64,000 bases of DNA from Phoronis australis (GCA_002633005.1 NMRA01000095.1:756731-820730), one strand, 5' to 3'. Shown: positions 46,339 to 60,117, numbered from the stretch's first letter. Notes: a model not told the origin generated them from the letters alone. Numbers and translations: made by a program.

Positions 46339-49300
46339 TATCTGTGCAATATTAGATAAAAACACGATTTTCTTTAGTAAGATTTGATGAGAACTCATGT
46401 GATAATGTATTTTTAGTCAAATGCAGTCCGCCTGAAATAATTTTTTGGGTATTTTGAAGTTCATTTTTGTAAGATGGTTCATTAATCATGCTCGCCTCTA
46501 AAGCATATTACAGTGAACCTGTGCTTTCAATTCTGGTGATATCAAGTATTTGTTTTCCGATTTATTGTTTACACATTGACGAATGTTTATGAGCCACAAT
46601 TTATTTGAAAATTGACTGTAGCGCCGTAGTGGACGTCCCCCAAATTATGCGACGTGGGCACTTTACATTATGTATGATGTGATATATCACACCCAGGATA
46701 GTAAGAGGTATTGTTCAGCAATTTTTCGAAATAAGTTATGAAGTACAAGTGAGGCACGAATCACAGTTTGATGTATTTATTTATTTATAGACGTAATTGC
46801 CTATTCATGTCACTTTTTTCTTGTAATGTACATTTTCGTTTATGATAAGATGTTTTTAGTACACACTTGATAAGGGACAGATTGTATCAAAATATGACAT
46901 ACATTTAAGACCTTGCTTATGCCAAGAATTGTACAATGACACTTGGATTACCTCAAAATCCAACTGCTGTCTGGTGGTTTGTTAATTTGCCAAATTTTGT
47001 TGCACACTCAGCAAAATTAAGGTGGAACATATAATTGCAACATTAAACACACATTTTATGTTTAATATAAGAGTCACATTTTTTGTCCAAATTTCAGAAT
47101 TCCAAAACCTGATGCGTGTGGGTTTCACGAAGTATGCAGATGTGCTATTTACAAACTTTCAAAATGAAAATTTAAAAATACTATTGTCGCTCCCAATGTG
47201 TATATGATGGTCTCATTATCTAAAGAACAATAACATCAGCAGCCTGATATAATGAAGCACAACAGCATGGTGTCTTTGATCCAAACCTGCACATTCTGCG
47301 GTGCCCAAACTCTTGCTGTTATGTTGTCAATGTAGGATTATTTTCATGCTGAGATCTCTTGAACACACCACTTGAAAATATTGAGATGAGAAGTTTTGTC
47401 TGGTGCTGATTAACCAGTTATTTTGAAAATATAACTAAATGTGTATGAAAAAAATCACCTCTTGCCTTTACCACTTGAGGTTAATGCTAAAGAGATAGAA
47501 TTCATTTTTTCATGAAAGACCTACCCTATTCCACAATACCCACTCGGGAATAGCACATGCCAAGCAAGCACAATGGCACAAACGCTGATCTTTATAGGGA
47601 CGTCCCGGATTACATGGCGATATAACTCTTTTGTTCCGGAGACAAGAAAACGCGTGACCTAATTTTGGAAATCAGTCACATTTTCATGTCTCTTGTTGAT
47701 ATGGGGAAGGTGAAGAGTTTCATATCTTGCATTCACGGGTATTTGTTCAATTTAATCGAACTTTCTCAGGTTGGAGTTGCAGCCCACAGCACAACAGTAA
47801 TACTTCGTTGGCATTGGCAGGACGAATAGAGTAATGCAACAGAGAAAAACTTCGATAAGAATCAGAGAACAAATGCCACGAAACTCCAGTAGCATGACAA
47901 TGAGGCAGCAAATGTGCCTGACAAATGTTGTGGGTAAACACTGCCCAACTCTAGTGTCTGTACGTAATCCGGGATACTTTAGCCATGACTTACATGCAGA
48001 TTGTTTGAAACATGTTTCGTAACTCACCTGTGTATCAGTGCAGGTGATGCTGGGTAAATCACTGCCACTAAGTATTGAAGCTGCTGTTCGGCAAGTTTGA
48101 GCTGTGAATGTTGAATTCTTAACTTGAAGTACTTTGGGTTATAAAAACATTACCGTGCACTAGTTCTAGTCAAATGAGGTGGCAACTAGAGTCGTAGCCA
48201 ATGTACCTATGCGGCATTTTTGAATCTGCAGTTTTAGAGTTCAACAAATTTTAATGAAATTCCGAGTATTCTGAAGGCGTTGACGGTTTCAATGTTGTTG
48301 GTAACGGAAAAATAAAATTCTGTCGCAGAAAGGAATATTGCTAGACTAATTTTGAGAGTCAAAATTTAGAGGCCAAATTTTGATTTTTAGCCAGATAAAC
48401 AGAACGAAATTCAGCTTTACAGTAGACTAAATTGATATCTCTATTTGAAATCACACCAGTCTGGAATGCTGGAAAAGCAGGACATCTTTGTAATGTGAAC
48501 AGTTAACTGTTATGTTGGGTTCAGTCAACTGCTCATTCTGATTTTTACATTTTTCAGTTTAAATCCTGTGGACATCAACCCAATGTTGAACTCGGATTAA
48601 TGGTCTCAATTGTATTAAAGTACCACACAGTGCTACTACAAAATGCATCCTGCACGCATGCTAAGTACATTATACATTGGTAACTGTTCATAGCTTGTAT
48701 ACAGTTCTAACAGAAAATGAATAGTCTTCAAATAAATATATTTTATTTCAACATAATCTATGACAACTCATGAGGCAAGCAAAGAATTTTGGCGGGGTTG
48801 AAACAAACTAAACAAAGTATTCTCCCGCGATATACTGAGGTCTTGTTAGACAATGCAACAGCCGACTTGCAATGCATTCTAGACAGTCTTGATTGGTTCA
48901 GCTGTGACATCATTGCCAGACAACCAATTCAAGTAGACAACATAAGCTAAAGTGTGTGCGGTGGTGCAATTGCTTGATGACGAACATATCGACAAGCGCA
49001 TTTGTCCGTCACAGTTGTTTCATGAATTCTGGCATTGATCCACCTTTTGTCTGGGAATGACATCAGTGACCAGTCTAGCATTTGAATACAGACATGCAAC
49101 AAATTGTGAGCAAAATGCAGTTATGACCCTAGGTCAAGTTTTATGAACAGGGATTTATAAAGAAATAAATAATATACCACTTGGTTACCAAACTTGGTAG
49201 AAAAGTGGAACAATAGTGCAGTTTACACTACAAAAGTTGACACCCATCAGCTGACACGGATTGAGATGGTCTAGTGTAAGTATGTGTGTAAACAGGACTG

Positions 49301-50016
49301 ACCTAGAGCAAATTGACACCGCAGTGACCAGTTTTGCCACCTGTTTGTGAGGAAGAGCAACTTGTGCTCGATCATCTTGCACCGTGTCAATTGTATGTCC
49401 AAGCGTGAAACTGGGGCAAGGCGGAGAGGATCATCTCTACTGCGTTTGTGCAATGACCTGCATACGGGTTCTCTGTCTCTGCAACTCCCGTCATTTGTAA
49501 ACCTGCGCATGTGCGTTCCACTCTCCAGCCTACAACTTCCGTCTTGCCACAGTTAATGAGTTGTGTGTGTAAATGGATGCTTGACACCGATCAATTCGCT
49601 CCCTGTCAGTTGCACCGGGCCAAAAGTTGATGTATATACGGCACTAAAATGTCCACCTTGTTGCATAACATCCTATGCGATCTACAACTCTGTACATTGA
49701 AAACCAGCATGAGGTCTTACAAACCACATGTGAATCCTCATTGCATAATACAGGTACAGGTTATCACCATGACTTTGGAAGATGGACAAAAATTTACCTT
49801 CTTGCTACTTATATGTACTGCATATCCTTCATGAAAAAATGAAATTCACTTGGCAGCCATACTATGCCCTAAATTGATGAGACTTTGTTTAATTTGCTTC
49901 AGAACTTGCTTCAAAAAACAAAACAATTTCAACAATTTTTCCATTTTCTTATCAACTATTGTATCATTTTGCCACAACATTCAGTCTCATAGACAGCAAG
50001 GTGCTGCCTCCTGGTG
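46339..50016. other. Intergenic region between UFC1 and ZPR1
   Basis: UFC1 and ZPR1 converge here, so it must contain both 3' untranslated regions. I see no further coding exon except the THAP-like relic at 47603-47974. The remaining sequence is AT-rich without clear structure. Confidence 0.45.
47603..47974 (-). pseudogene. THAP-like zinc-finger fragment in a short inverted-repeat element
   Basis: On the minus strand, MPTKYYCCAVGCNSNLRKFD followed by a stop matches the opening of a THAP domain (M-P-x-x-C-x-x-x-x-C-x-S-N-x-R). The bounding TCCCGGATTAC (47603-47613) and GTAATCCGGGA (47964-47974) are inverted copies. The remaining THAP cysteine/histidine pair is not in frame. THAP domains are common in DNA transposases and in companion proteins of Harbinger elements, so a transposon remnant is the simplest reading. 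The short inverted ends could be chance. Confidence 0.35.
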
Positions 50017-53000
50017 TCATGTCTCGTAGTTCTCTGTTTTCATATCACTCAGTCCAAGATCAGCATTTTGCTCCTGATTCCGTTCATAATGTTCCACCTT
50101 GAGTTCTGGGTCATCATCAGGGGCATACACATTCTGGAAGCAAACATTTGAAATGTTATTCATAATCCAACAGCACAGTTTGAAAACTATTAAAGACATT
50201 TAAGCAACAAGAAAAAAGTTTGATGAAAACCACGTGCCGTTATGAAAATTTTCTCGTATCGTTCGTTGGTCAAACTGGAGGTGGTAACAAATCCTTGAAA
50301 GAGCTGACAGTTTGTTAGAGCTTGAGACTGGACTCTACATGTTTGCGTGACATGGTGTGTTACTTTATGCACCGAGTAAGATTTCATGGAATAACAAATT
50401 CTCAATTCTTCGCAAACCTAGAAACCACTTTTCATCCGTTGGGACCGATTTTATCTGCAAGTGATATAAACCAAAATTTTGATTCTGTTTTTTGGCTAAA
50501 TAGTAGATTCGTATTATACGTGTATAAAACATTAAAATCTTGGCTCTCCTCATCTTTCTAACACAATGTTATTTTAACACTGTTCAACCAACACACCTGA
50601 ATATAACTGTTACCAGCTGGGTCATCCAAAACAAAATGCCAATCAACCCGTTTCTTCAGCTCCTCTATTTTTTTACAGGTGTCAGCTAATTTGTCCTTCA
50701 ACTCGGGCGCAGCACTGTCACCAACTGAAAAGCCGCTGGACTGACCTATCTAAAAACATTAGAAAGACTTGATTAATTGATGACAAAGAACTTGTGCAGA
50801 GCTGCCACTTATTTGGAACACAATCTGGAACTTTTAGGCAACAATCAAATTTTGCTAGTGAAAATTTGTACGATTTCCAATATTATTCTGAAAATCTAAA
50901 TTTTGATCAAAATATGTAGTGCTCCACCAAAAACAACAAATTGTGGTTTCAAATTGTGTCCACTAAAACAATGACATTAAAAACTCAGTGTAACATGTCG
51001 ATGTTTTGCAGTCGGCACGGTTATTAACGATCAAAAATACACGATACACAGAGCGGACAAACATAGTACTTATACATTCTGACAACCGGTTTGCAAACAA
51101 TGGGAATTTTAGTAAATACTGTTTTATGGCATCTACACTACAATCAATGCTTGTAATAGATTAGACTGTCCTTAATCTTCAATTTAATGGAGAAATTAAA
51201 CAAAACAGAATTTCACTTATCGGCCATATTATGCATCAAACAATGAAGAATTATACTATAACATTCATCAAATCACACATCTCTCAGTTTTAACACTAAA
51301 ACACAATAAAGCAAATTAGATCTATATTAAATAAAGCCTAACCAAATTTCCAAAGCAACAGAAAGTCTTGTGAGCAATATACTGTATTGAGTAAATATCG
51401 AATAGTTGAATGCAGGACATCATCTTCGTTTCACTGTTTAACTTTTTACTGACCGTCTGGCTAAGGACTGACATAGGCAACATACCGACTCAATAATGTT
51501 GTCTAGCAGACCCTCAAGAGTGGTGAAGCGACCACCAAGTGTTCCGTCCGAGGCCACAAAGTCTATCTCTGGTATGGAAAGACCACTTGTGTCTGACTAC
51601 AAACAAAAATAAACATTCTTGTTAACAGCACCTTTTATAAGCAGGATTGTAAATGTGCAAACAAGTGAGTTTAGTAACAATTTTTCTTTTGTAAAAACCG
51701 ATAACTTTTTAACATTTTTGCGGGAGAACATAATAGAAAATGACAAATTCTTTTGAAAACTTTCTTTATTTTATTTTTACACAGAAAACTACAAAAATGA
51801 GCTAGTTTGTAAAACGAAAACTATTCTGAAAAATTAAGAAGAAAATATCGACCAGTGCGAATACTCAACACTGTAACAGTTGCAGATTCAGCCAGAGGTG
51901 CCAACATGTCTATCTCAATATTTCAACATTCACAACTCACCTTCAGGATGTCCCTGCTCAGGTCAAGAGGATCAGTCACATGCAGTGTGAGTTTCATACC
52001 CTTGTCCTCAATCGACATTCCACCCTTGACCTCGTTGTCACGGTAACCACAGTACTGGCAATTGAAGGCCATCAGTATGACCTCCTTGAAGTGAGGAATG
52101 TCTACAACCTTCATGTTACTTTCAGCCATTGCTCCGCAGTGAGGACAGTCAACCTTGAATGTCACCACCTACAAGGATGAAGAGGACGTCATGATACCTT
52201 GCTCCTTCTCATAGGCACGATAAAGCACGCCACATTTCAACTCTTGCTTTGAAACGACTTTTGATGAATTATCCTTTCACTGCCAAATGTGCAGATTGGC
52301 AAGTTGGGTTCTTGCCCGTTCATGAGTTAATTAATCCTCAATTTTACGCGAGATAATATTTCGACATCATCACATAGCAGAATGGCAGGTTTACCAGATC
52401 TTGGAAGAAAATTAAGTTTTTGGATTCTTCAGATTTTATGTAGCAAAAATTGATCATTTCTCAATCGAACTGCAATTGAAGCAATGACCCTGAAATAGAT
52501 TTGCAGATTTACTATGGTTACCATTTCATAATTAATACTAACGAGTCTGCGATACTTGATCACATGTGCGGTTTCTTTTGCGTTAAAATCACGGCCTAAA
52601 ACTGAAACTGGAAAATTTCAATACCTTTTCAATAACATCAATATTTTCAAAACAGAAATACATTAAATTTAGCATTCATACATTGTAACGAACAATAAGT
52701 ACCTCATTTTTAAAGTTTGCCTCCTTCTCTGCATCTTCATTCTCGTTGTCGTTATCATTTTCAAAACCTTCCTGGAAGATGTCAAAATGTTTATTGAATT
52801 TATTTCCAAGAGAATAAAAAACAAGTAACAGTGGTTGCAGATTTTTGTACTGCAATCAAGTTAAAATTATGTAATAATCATTATCTTGCTTTGTTATTTT
52901 GCATATAGATATCACATTTATGGCCCATAAATCAACAGCACAAATAAACGAATTAAGAAAAAAATCAAATACGTCCATTGACCTTTTAGAAAACAAAAAA

Positions 53001-56000
53001 TATTATTTTTAAATCAATCATTTGTTTCACACGTGACTTCAAAACCTTTTTAGACAGCTGAACAGAAGAAACGCAGATTTAAAGAAAAGCCAAGATTGTG
53101 AAGACGAATCAGAATAGCTCACCGCGGTAATGCCAAGCCTCTCATCTTCTTCTATACTACGAGTGAAGTGTTCTATCTTCATATACTCATCCTTTCGCGG
53201 GGCAAATGTACGAATGAGTTAAGGATCATCACATGTGTAATGCAAAGACCAAATGCAAATACGAGGTTCCCTTATATTACTATTAAGCTATTTCTACAGA
53301 CCGCGCTCCTTACATTATCCTCGGTGATGATTGTTGAATATCAGGAGTTTGCTTAACAGCACTGTGATTCTTGTTTTGCTCATCTCAAGGATTCGAGATA
53401 ACAAGCAAGCACATACACAGTGCAAATTATTACATAACTTATGTCACTAGTCACTATAGCATTCAGTTACATCTTGGCAGCTGGAGACTATTTACATTTT
53501 CTCCTAAAAACAATCTTAAGGTTACGTCAGCCCATAGAACGTCATTGTTCAGAAATGGCAGATTGGATTCATATGAAACCCTCACAAACTACGATTTATG
53601 CAATGTTCTCCATAATATTGCTTTTTGAAATCTTTCACTTTTGCATCGTAACTCCTAAAAATGAAGCCTTTATGATTTTTATGAAAACAAAATATTTTGT
53701 AACCGTTCACATTTTTTGAGATTTCATCTTACTTTCATCTTAAACATTACCATATAATGACATTTGGTCATGCTAATAATAATCATTATGATGTTTTTCC
53801 ATGAATGAACCTTTCTTTTTTGCTTTATTTTTCCACAAAGACGTGTAATCCAAGTTCTGAAAGGTTAAAAATCAGTCTACAGGCTTAGTATTTTCAGGAA
53901 ACATACACTTCTACAGAGCTAATACATGAAGTTTTCTAGATATTTGTCTCAAAAGAAGGCTTGTCCTACATACAGCTGTATTGTCGTGAAGACTTGAGGA
54001 GAAATTACTGCCAAGTGCCTTATTTGAAAATTTGACATCTGAATAATTTAAAACACGGAAAAGAAATGATCAAACAGTAAACCCTGATAAAGGATATGGA
54101 TTCTGGACAAAGCTGTTTCCTGTTGGATCAACAAAAACCTGGAAAGAAAGACAAATACCACTGATGCAATGAAGGACATTTTGTTTGGCAGCACGTGTTG
54201 ATCAAATGTTTATAACACATCACTGATGCACAGTGAAATCGAGCGTTACATATTTATATGACAATTTTCCGCGAACTAGACTCAACTTACAATTTCGAAT
54301 GGCTGTTGAACGTCTGTGAGTGGCTTTAACTTGGAAATGAATTCATCCAACTTGGCGGCTGTTTCAGGCTCCATGATCTAGAGGAAAATTTGAGAAGACT
54401 AGAAATGTGTGAAAACAGATTCAAGTTACATGTTATAGTGAATGGGTTGTCACTTATTTCAAGATGACAACACAGGTTCTTACGCATGCAACCAAGTGAT
54501 GAGCCTGATGTTTATAAGGCAATGAGAAAATTTGGATAAAGATAGGATTAGTGAACAAAGTCATGAATAAATGAAAATTTGAGTTAGATGTCTAAGTTAT
54601 TTACGAAAGTGAGAATATAATTTTGAAATCAATCTGTAGTCATGAGTTTCTCCTGCTCATTGAAAGATTTAGCTCAGCCAGAAGGAAACTCAGAATTCAC
54701 TTGGCGGTGATAGTACAACAAGGATCCCAGCGATAGAAATGCAGGTATTCAGGTAGTCACGTGGGACCCTTAGCCCACAAAAGCTCCCATGCTGACTAAC
54801 TTTCTATTCTAAGTGTATCCAGATGTAAAAAGGAAGACCCTATCTTCATTAGCACCCCCTAGTGAGCATGAAATCATTCACTGACAAGTGGACAGCTATT
54901 CATACACCTGCATATCCGCTGCACGAGTGTTCACATCAAGTTAAGACCATACTTTGAATTTATACACTAGATACCCCTTTCAGTGTGCACTGCTAATGAT
55001 GTACACACAATTAGAAACTCGACAGTTGTTTTGTCCAAACATGACAACAAGTGGATACAACATACCCACATTTTGAGACCCAGTTTGACGACCCTTCTTC
55101 AGTGGAGAAAACTGTTTCTCAAAATGAAGGCACATAACATCCGACTACTACCCCAAACACTAAAGCATTCTTAACCAGTAACAACTTCAACCCATGTTTT
55201 GTGACAATGGTACCCTCTTACTAAGATAGAATGCAAATTTCATGCTCAGTGAGTGCACAGAATTGTTGAGACTTCACGATAACATCCAAGAATTTACGCC
55301 CCACATTGTCCAGTCCTGTGAGACCCTTGGTGCATGGTTTCTTAATCAAATTTGAACTTTACATAAACAAAGAATTACCCTTCGTACTGGCTGTTGCTGC
55401 TCCAAGTCCGACACAGCTGTGCTGATTAAGCTCTCTATTGTTGTGAGTTCTATAACAAAAGATAGAGGGAAATTATTGCTAAGAACCGAGAACCCTCGAG
55501 GAAAGTAGTGTTGAACATTGAGACTGTATAACATCTTGTTCAACTACATCTACAATAACAAACAAACGGCAAGAGCTACCAGACCAAAGTCCAGCGGCGG
55601 ATGGAGGGATTCCTGAAAACCCTGCTGAACCACCTTTCCAATAACTCCATCAAGGAATCAAAAGTATCCTGATCCTGACTTCTTGCATGGCTCAGTGGAT
55701 CAACTATTTTCTTTGAAGATCAATCTCACGTCACTTTACACAACACCATGTGAACTTCTGGAGAAAACATATCTATCATTCTCCTCCACCGTAAGAATGT
55801 CACTTTATCAGAGGAAAAGGAGAACTATTAAGATAGCAATGTGCAGTCAAATGACCTAAGACAAACATCACAGATATGAAACAGAGAAACTAAATTTCTA
55901 TGGAATGTACAACACAAGACACTATACAACTTAATGAAAGCACGTTACGGTAATACATTATGCACTTGTGCATGGTAAACTGTTAGAGAAAGACAGAAGA

Positions 56001-59000
56001 AAAGACAAAGAGCTTAAAAACCCCCAAGATCCACTTGCCTCCTTTACACGGAGGGATTGTGAAGTCTACAGCTGGAATGGAGACAGTGCACTCCGTTGAC
56101 CGCACAACTTGTCTGTTCAAGTCCTGAAAAGTGAAGTAAGAAATCAGTCAAAAACAAAGTGATGTTCCGATAAGACTGAGCTATTAAAACATTCTTCACT
56201 CACAACTCAGTATTTGGGTAATGGTCTGATATGACGTGCCTGAATTTTGAGAACCAGTTTTCTCCACTGAATAACGGACATCAAACTGGTTCTCAAAATA
56301 CAGGCACATTATATCAGACTATTGCCCAGTATTTGAACATGCTGTGGCTCTTTCCAATTTGAAGCAACAAATCTGAGAAGCGTGGATATGGCACAAATTT
56401 TTAAAAGAAACTTGTATGTCGGTGGACATGACAAACTGGCACTGGGTATATTCATACACCACACTCATGTCCGTGGAGCAAAGAAAGTTTCAATAGAAGT
56501 CGTTTTTATTCTATTTTCTTGTTTTTGGGATATTGAATTTACCATTGATATATGCAGTGCTATACAAGAAGGTTTGTTGATGCTGACAATGCAGTTGGTT
56601 GTAAAAACAAGGTAAATGGTGGCTTAAGCACTTTGAAGATGTATTTGCTCCTAACTGCAACAATGTATAGCAGGAACTAAACGGCAATGCTATTTTACCA
56701 CAATCAACACTAAACAAAGTGCAGTTGCATTCATTAACAACCTGTAAATGTGAAAAGAAAAAATTCTGGAAATAGGTGACCTTTGCACTAATGACGTGCC
56801 TCGCGGGCTCACATGACCCGCATCATGTCACGATACTTACTGGACATGGTGCAGTGAATGGCGGAGGATGACTTTTGCCACTAAAACTCATTCTTAAAAA
56901 CATTTGGCAATTTTCAACCTACTTCATATTCACATCATTGCTATATGCTATATTTCTAACCAATTTGCTCAAACAATGGCAGAGATAAGGAATTAGGGAC
57001 AAGTTCCATTTTAAGAAAACTCATGACAATCATCTATACGTGGACTGGTAACGGTATTGTACTAGTGACCCTGTCTAAGACTCACCTCCACATTGCGAAC
57101 AGTAACTGCTACCTTTACACCCTCATCCTGAATGGATTCTGCCGACTGTACCTCGTTATTTTCATAATCACAATGGTCGCAAGAGAAAGAAGAGAGGATG
57201 ACATTTCTGAAGTGAGGGATTCTTGTGAGAAGTAGCTTGGTAATTCCCTGCAGACAAACTGTATGTGTCTTCAAAATGGTTTAAGTATCAGTCTTTAAAC
57301 TAAGGATCCTACGAAGTATCCAAGCACAATTCAAAGGACTGCAGGGCTCAATGCTCAACATAATGTCAACTCACCAAATGCGACTGCCAAAATTCACAGA
57401 TCGCCTTAACTGGAAGTGAGATCGCTAGAATAAGTAAATACCACATGCGGGGATACAAAGGTCCTCGCGTCTACAAACAACGCATAGTTGCTAACAATCA
57501 AAAAATGAAAAAAACCAGATACCTGAATTGAAAAACCACAAACTTAGAGAAAGTCACCAATAACAGCCAGGATTACTCAGGCTTTTTCTTCTTTTTAGTC
57601 AAATGAAAAATAAGAGATATATCGTAGGCTTGGTAATGACCAATTTCTCCCTTGGGTTCAATATCTCGTGCAGACTCACCTCCTGACAACTGAAGAAGAA
57701 GACGATCAGGACATATTACCGCACTATGAGTCATGGACGACTCCTTCTGATTTTGCCGAAAATTTCTAACAGTCTGTTTACAAGAACTTTCTTTAGTATT
57801 TTGAGTGCGAACTCGGACGTGTGCACAAAGACAAGGAAATTTTTATCAGGTAATCAAACAAAATCTAAGGTCATGACTTACAGGTTGCCAAATTGAGCCC
57901 TAGACTAATTTAAATCCAAATCTGAGAATAATCAATTCTAAATTGAATTGATTAGGTAACAAGTACATTTCCAGCCACATGGGACATAAAATGACTAGCC
58001 AGCCACGGTGCTAAGCGCCAAATTACCTGTCTTTCCAAAGGCCAAAAAACCACTTCTAATTAGAGTAAAGAACAGCTGAGATCACTTTCATGACTTTGGT
58101 ACTTGGCATATTTCAAAAGTTAGTTTTCTGCGGAGCACAGATACAGCTCCTTAGGATTACATACAAGTCACAAAATTCTAAGAACCCTGAAAGTGATCCC
58201 TTAAACCTCTGACAGACTGATTAACCAACGGGCTAGCTAATTGAAAACAATGTTTGTTAAGGTTATCTCCAACCTTATTTAGTGGCCTCCATTCTAACTT
58301 GTATATAAAAAACTAAGCTTTGTCAACCAGTAAAAGTACATATTTTCTGAAAGAACAAAGACCAGGAAATATAAATATACTTTTTGTTTTTATGGTCCAA
58401 TGTTATTTTTATGTAAAAACCTTTTTTAAGTCAAAATTTCATTTTTAAGAAAGGTACATTCATAGCAAAATAACCCCTCGGTCGATTTTAATGAAACATT
58501 TTTTAAATGAAAACTTCACCAGTTACCTCAAAAATGCTGTTAGGAATTTTCGATTAGTCAGTTCGTTTGGTTTCTATGACAAATCAACTCGCAAAACGTA
58601 AGGTATTTTTTGTAAAAAATTGAAGTCATAATCCTCTTTGTCACATTACCCAAAAACTAGGCCTTTATATAAAAGTGTTCCTAAGTTCAAATAAAGTAGA
58701 TTTGCCGAAGCCAAGAAAAAGCCGATTAAACTGGGAGAAGTGAAAATCACAAAGTCTTTGGTTAATTATTCAGTGAAAACTTGTTTTCGGTAGACATAAC
58801 CTATACAATCCTTAACCATGTTAGCTATTTCAACGTTCACTCGCAATGTCAACTGATTTTGCAGAGCGTAACTAACTCAGTTATCATTAAAACCTCAAAT
58901 AGACGTAATTGTTCCCAGCCAATTTTTACTGTTGTTTACGACCTACTTGCTAAGTAGGTCACAGTTCATAGCCTGCACACGTCATGTGCTGGAAGACTGA

Positions 59001-59734
59001 TACAAAACCAAGTAAGAAATGGATAACAAAAATCGAATTGGTGGTTAAAGTATGTCGTTAGCATGAGATCGAAACATCGAAATGTCAAGTTATTAATTGA
59101 ATTAGGAAAGGAATTAGGGTGAGGATTTATCTCTTTTCACAACTTCCAGTGTTCATGACCACAGAGGCCTGAGGCGACTCGTAGCATTCGTTTTCAATGT
59201 CAATGGTCATATGCATGTAGACGCACAACTCCCTTAGTATCAAAACTACGCTTTGTCTTTGTTTTCTCCGGCGCCATTCAATCATAAGTACACCTCGTTG
59301 GCTCAATGTTATGGCAGCTTTGTGACTGAAAGGACTGAGGGCATACGAAGCTGTTCTGTACCTGGCGGGAGATTCGATTTAATTGAAAGTCCTTTAAGTT
59401 TTGACCTTGGATAAGTAGTAAACAAATATCCACGCGGTTGTGCGGTTCCAAGGTGGTTCTGCTTAATCTTTTTTTCTGGCTATGCGGTATATATTTTGTA
59501 TTTGAAGTTCCCCGAGAATGAAGATAAGGTATTTTGCTAGACACAAGTGAAACATTGTAAAAATGGCCAACTTTTGTGAACAAGGTGGGAGATAACCTTA
59601 AGTTAGTACAAGAAACATAGATGTACCTGTTCATGGCAGTTCATACACAGACTCTCAATCTGGGTCAAGCCAGTCTCTTCATCAACATTAAGGTCTTTAA
59701 ACACTGGTTCAGACGTTTCATCACTATCTGACAT
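50017..59734 (-). CDS. ZPR1: Zinc finger protein ZPR1
   Basis: Twelve minus-strand exons: 59734-59627, 57247-57086, 56123-56039, 55449-55379, 54377-54291, 54138-54098, 53207-53123, 52771-52703, 52168-51941, 51596-51486, 50749-50597, 50133-50017 (TGA). They sum to 1,317 bp, 438 residues, all in frame. ZPR1 is a conserved protein with two C4 zinc fingers that shuttles between cytoplasm and nucleus and works with eEF1A and the SMN complex. Finger 1 uses C30/C33 and C59/C62. Finger 2 uses C244/C247 and C273/C276, followed by YRDNEVKGG. Each finger precedes an alpha/beta block; both contain the IPHF motif. The end [18 protein letters not shown] is typical of the family. Exon 3 ends at a GC donor; the intron between exons 6 and 7 is AT-AC. 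The start ATG follows no other in-frame Met. Confidence 0.96.
53208..54097 (-). other. U12-type AT-AC intron of ZPR1
   Basis: In the sense of the gene, the intron begins ATATCCTTT, the classic U12 donor, directly after the exon sequence GTCCAGAATCC. It ends TTCGTAC, with a U12 branch site TCCTTAAC (53218-53225) whose branch A is 11 nt before the last intron base. Splicing there gives VQNPFAPRKDE, which continues the ZPR1 frame. Using the nearest GT and AG instead gives GGG ATG AGT ATA TGA, a stop. Confidence 0.88.
55450..56038 (-). other. GC-AG intron of ZPR1
   Basis: Exon 3 ends AAAGGAG and the intron begins GCAAGT. The AG|GCAAGT context is the strong consensus expected of functional GC donors. 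The acceptor at 55450-55451 is a normal AG and the joined frame reads CKG-E-LTTIES. Confidence 0.8.
56215..56328. mobile_element. Palindromic MITE in ZPR1 intron 2
   Basis: TGGGTAATGGTCTGATATGA pairs with TATATCAGACTATTGCCCA, and TTTTGAGAACCAGTTT with AAACTGGTTCTCAAAA. AGTATTT is present on both sides, suggesting a duplicated target of about 7 bp. It is a relative of the 16303-16417 family (shared GAGAACCA and CACTGAATAACGG). Confidence 0.8.
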
Positions 59735-59777
59735 CTTCCAGAACTGAAAGAGAGTCAATGGTTGTTATCTCTTGATG

Positions 59778-59995
59778 GTGCCATAGATTCCACTAGCACC
59801 ATGACCATGATGGCGCCATAGACTCCACTAGCACCGTGACTGTGATGGCGCCATAGACTCCACTAGCACCGTGACCATGATGGCGCCATAAGCTCCACTA
59901 GCACCATAGGCTCCACTAGCACCATGACCATGACTGCGCCATAGACTCCAATAGCACCATGACCATGATGGTGCATTAAACTGTACTAGCACCAT
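59778..59995. repeat. Minisatellite upstream of ZPR1
   Basis: About six imperfect units of roughly 35 bp built from ACTCCACTAGCACC, GTGACCATGATGGCGCCATA and variants. One unit is shortened near 59890. The open frame it creates on the minus strand (YGASGAYGA) is not taken as a gene. Confidence 0.85.
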
Positions 59996-60117
59996 GCGAG
60001 TATACGGTATGACTAATACATTTTTGGAATCACCATGATCACCATGGCGAGATGATTCAGAAAATATTAACATCAAGTATGTACGTTCATGGAGTCGGAT
60101 TGCAAAAAATAACCCAG

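Noticed and set aside
53123-54138. GT-AG splicing between ZPR1 exons 6 and 7
   Set aside because: The available GT (after TCAGG) joined to the available AG (GCGAAAG) gives a stop within four codons and loses the conserved NPFAP sequence.
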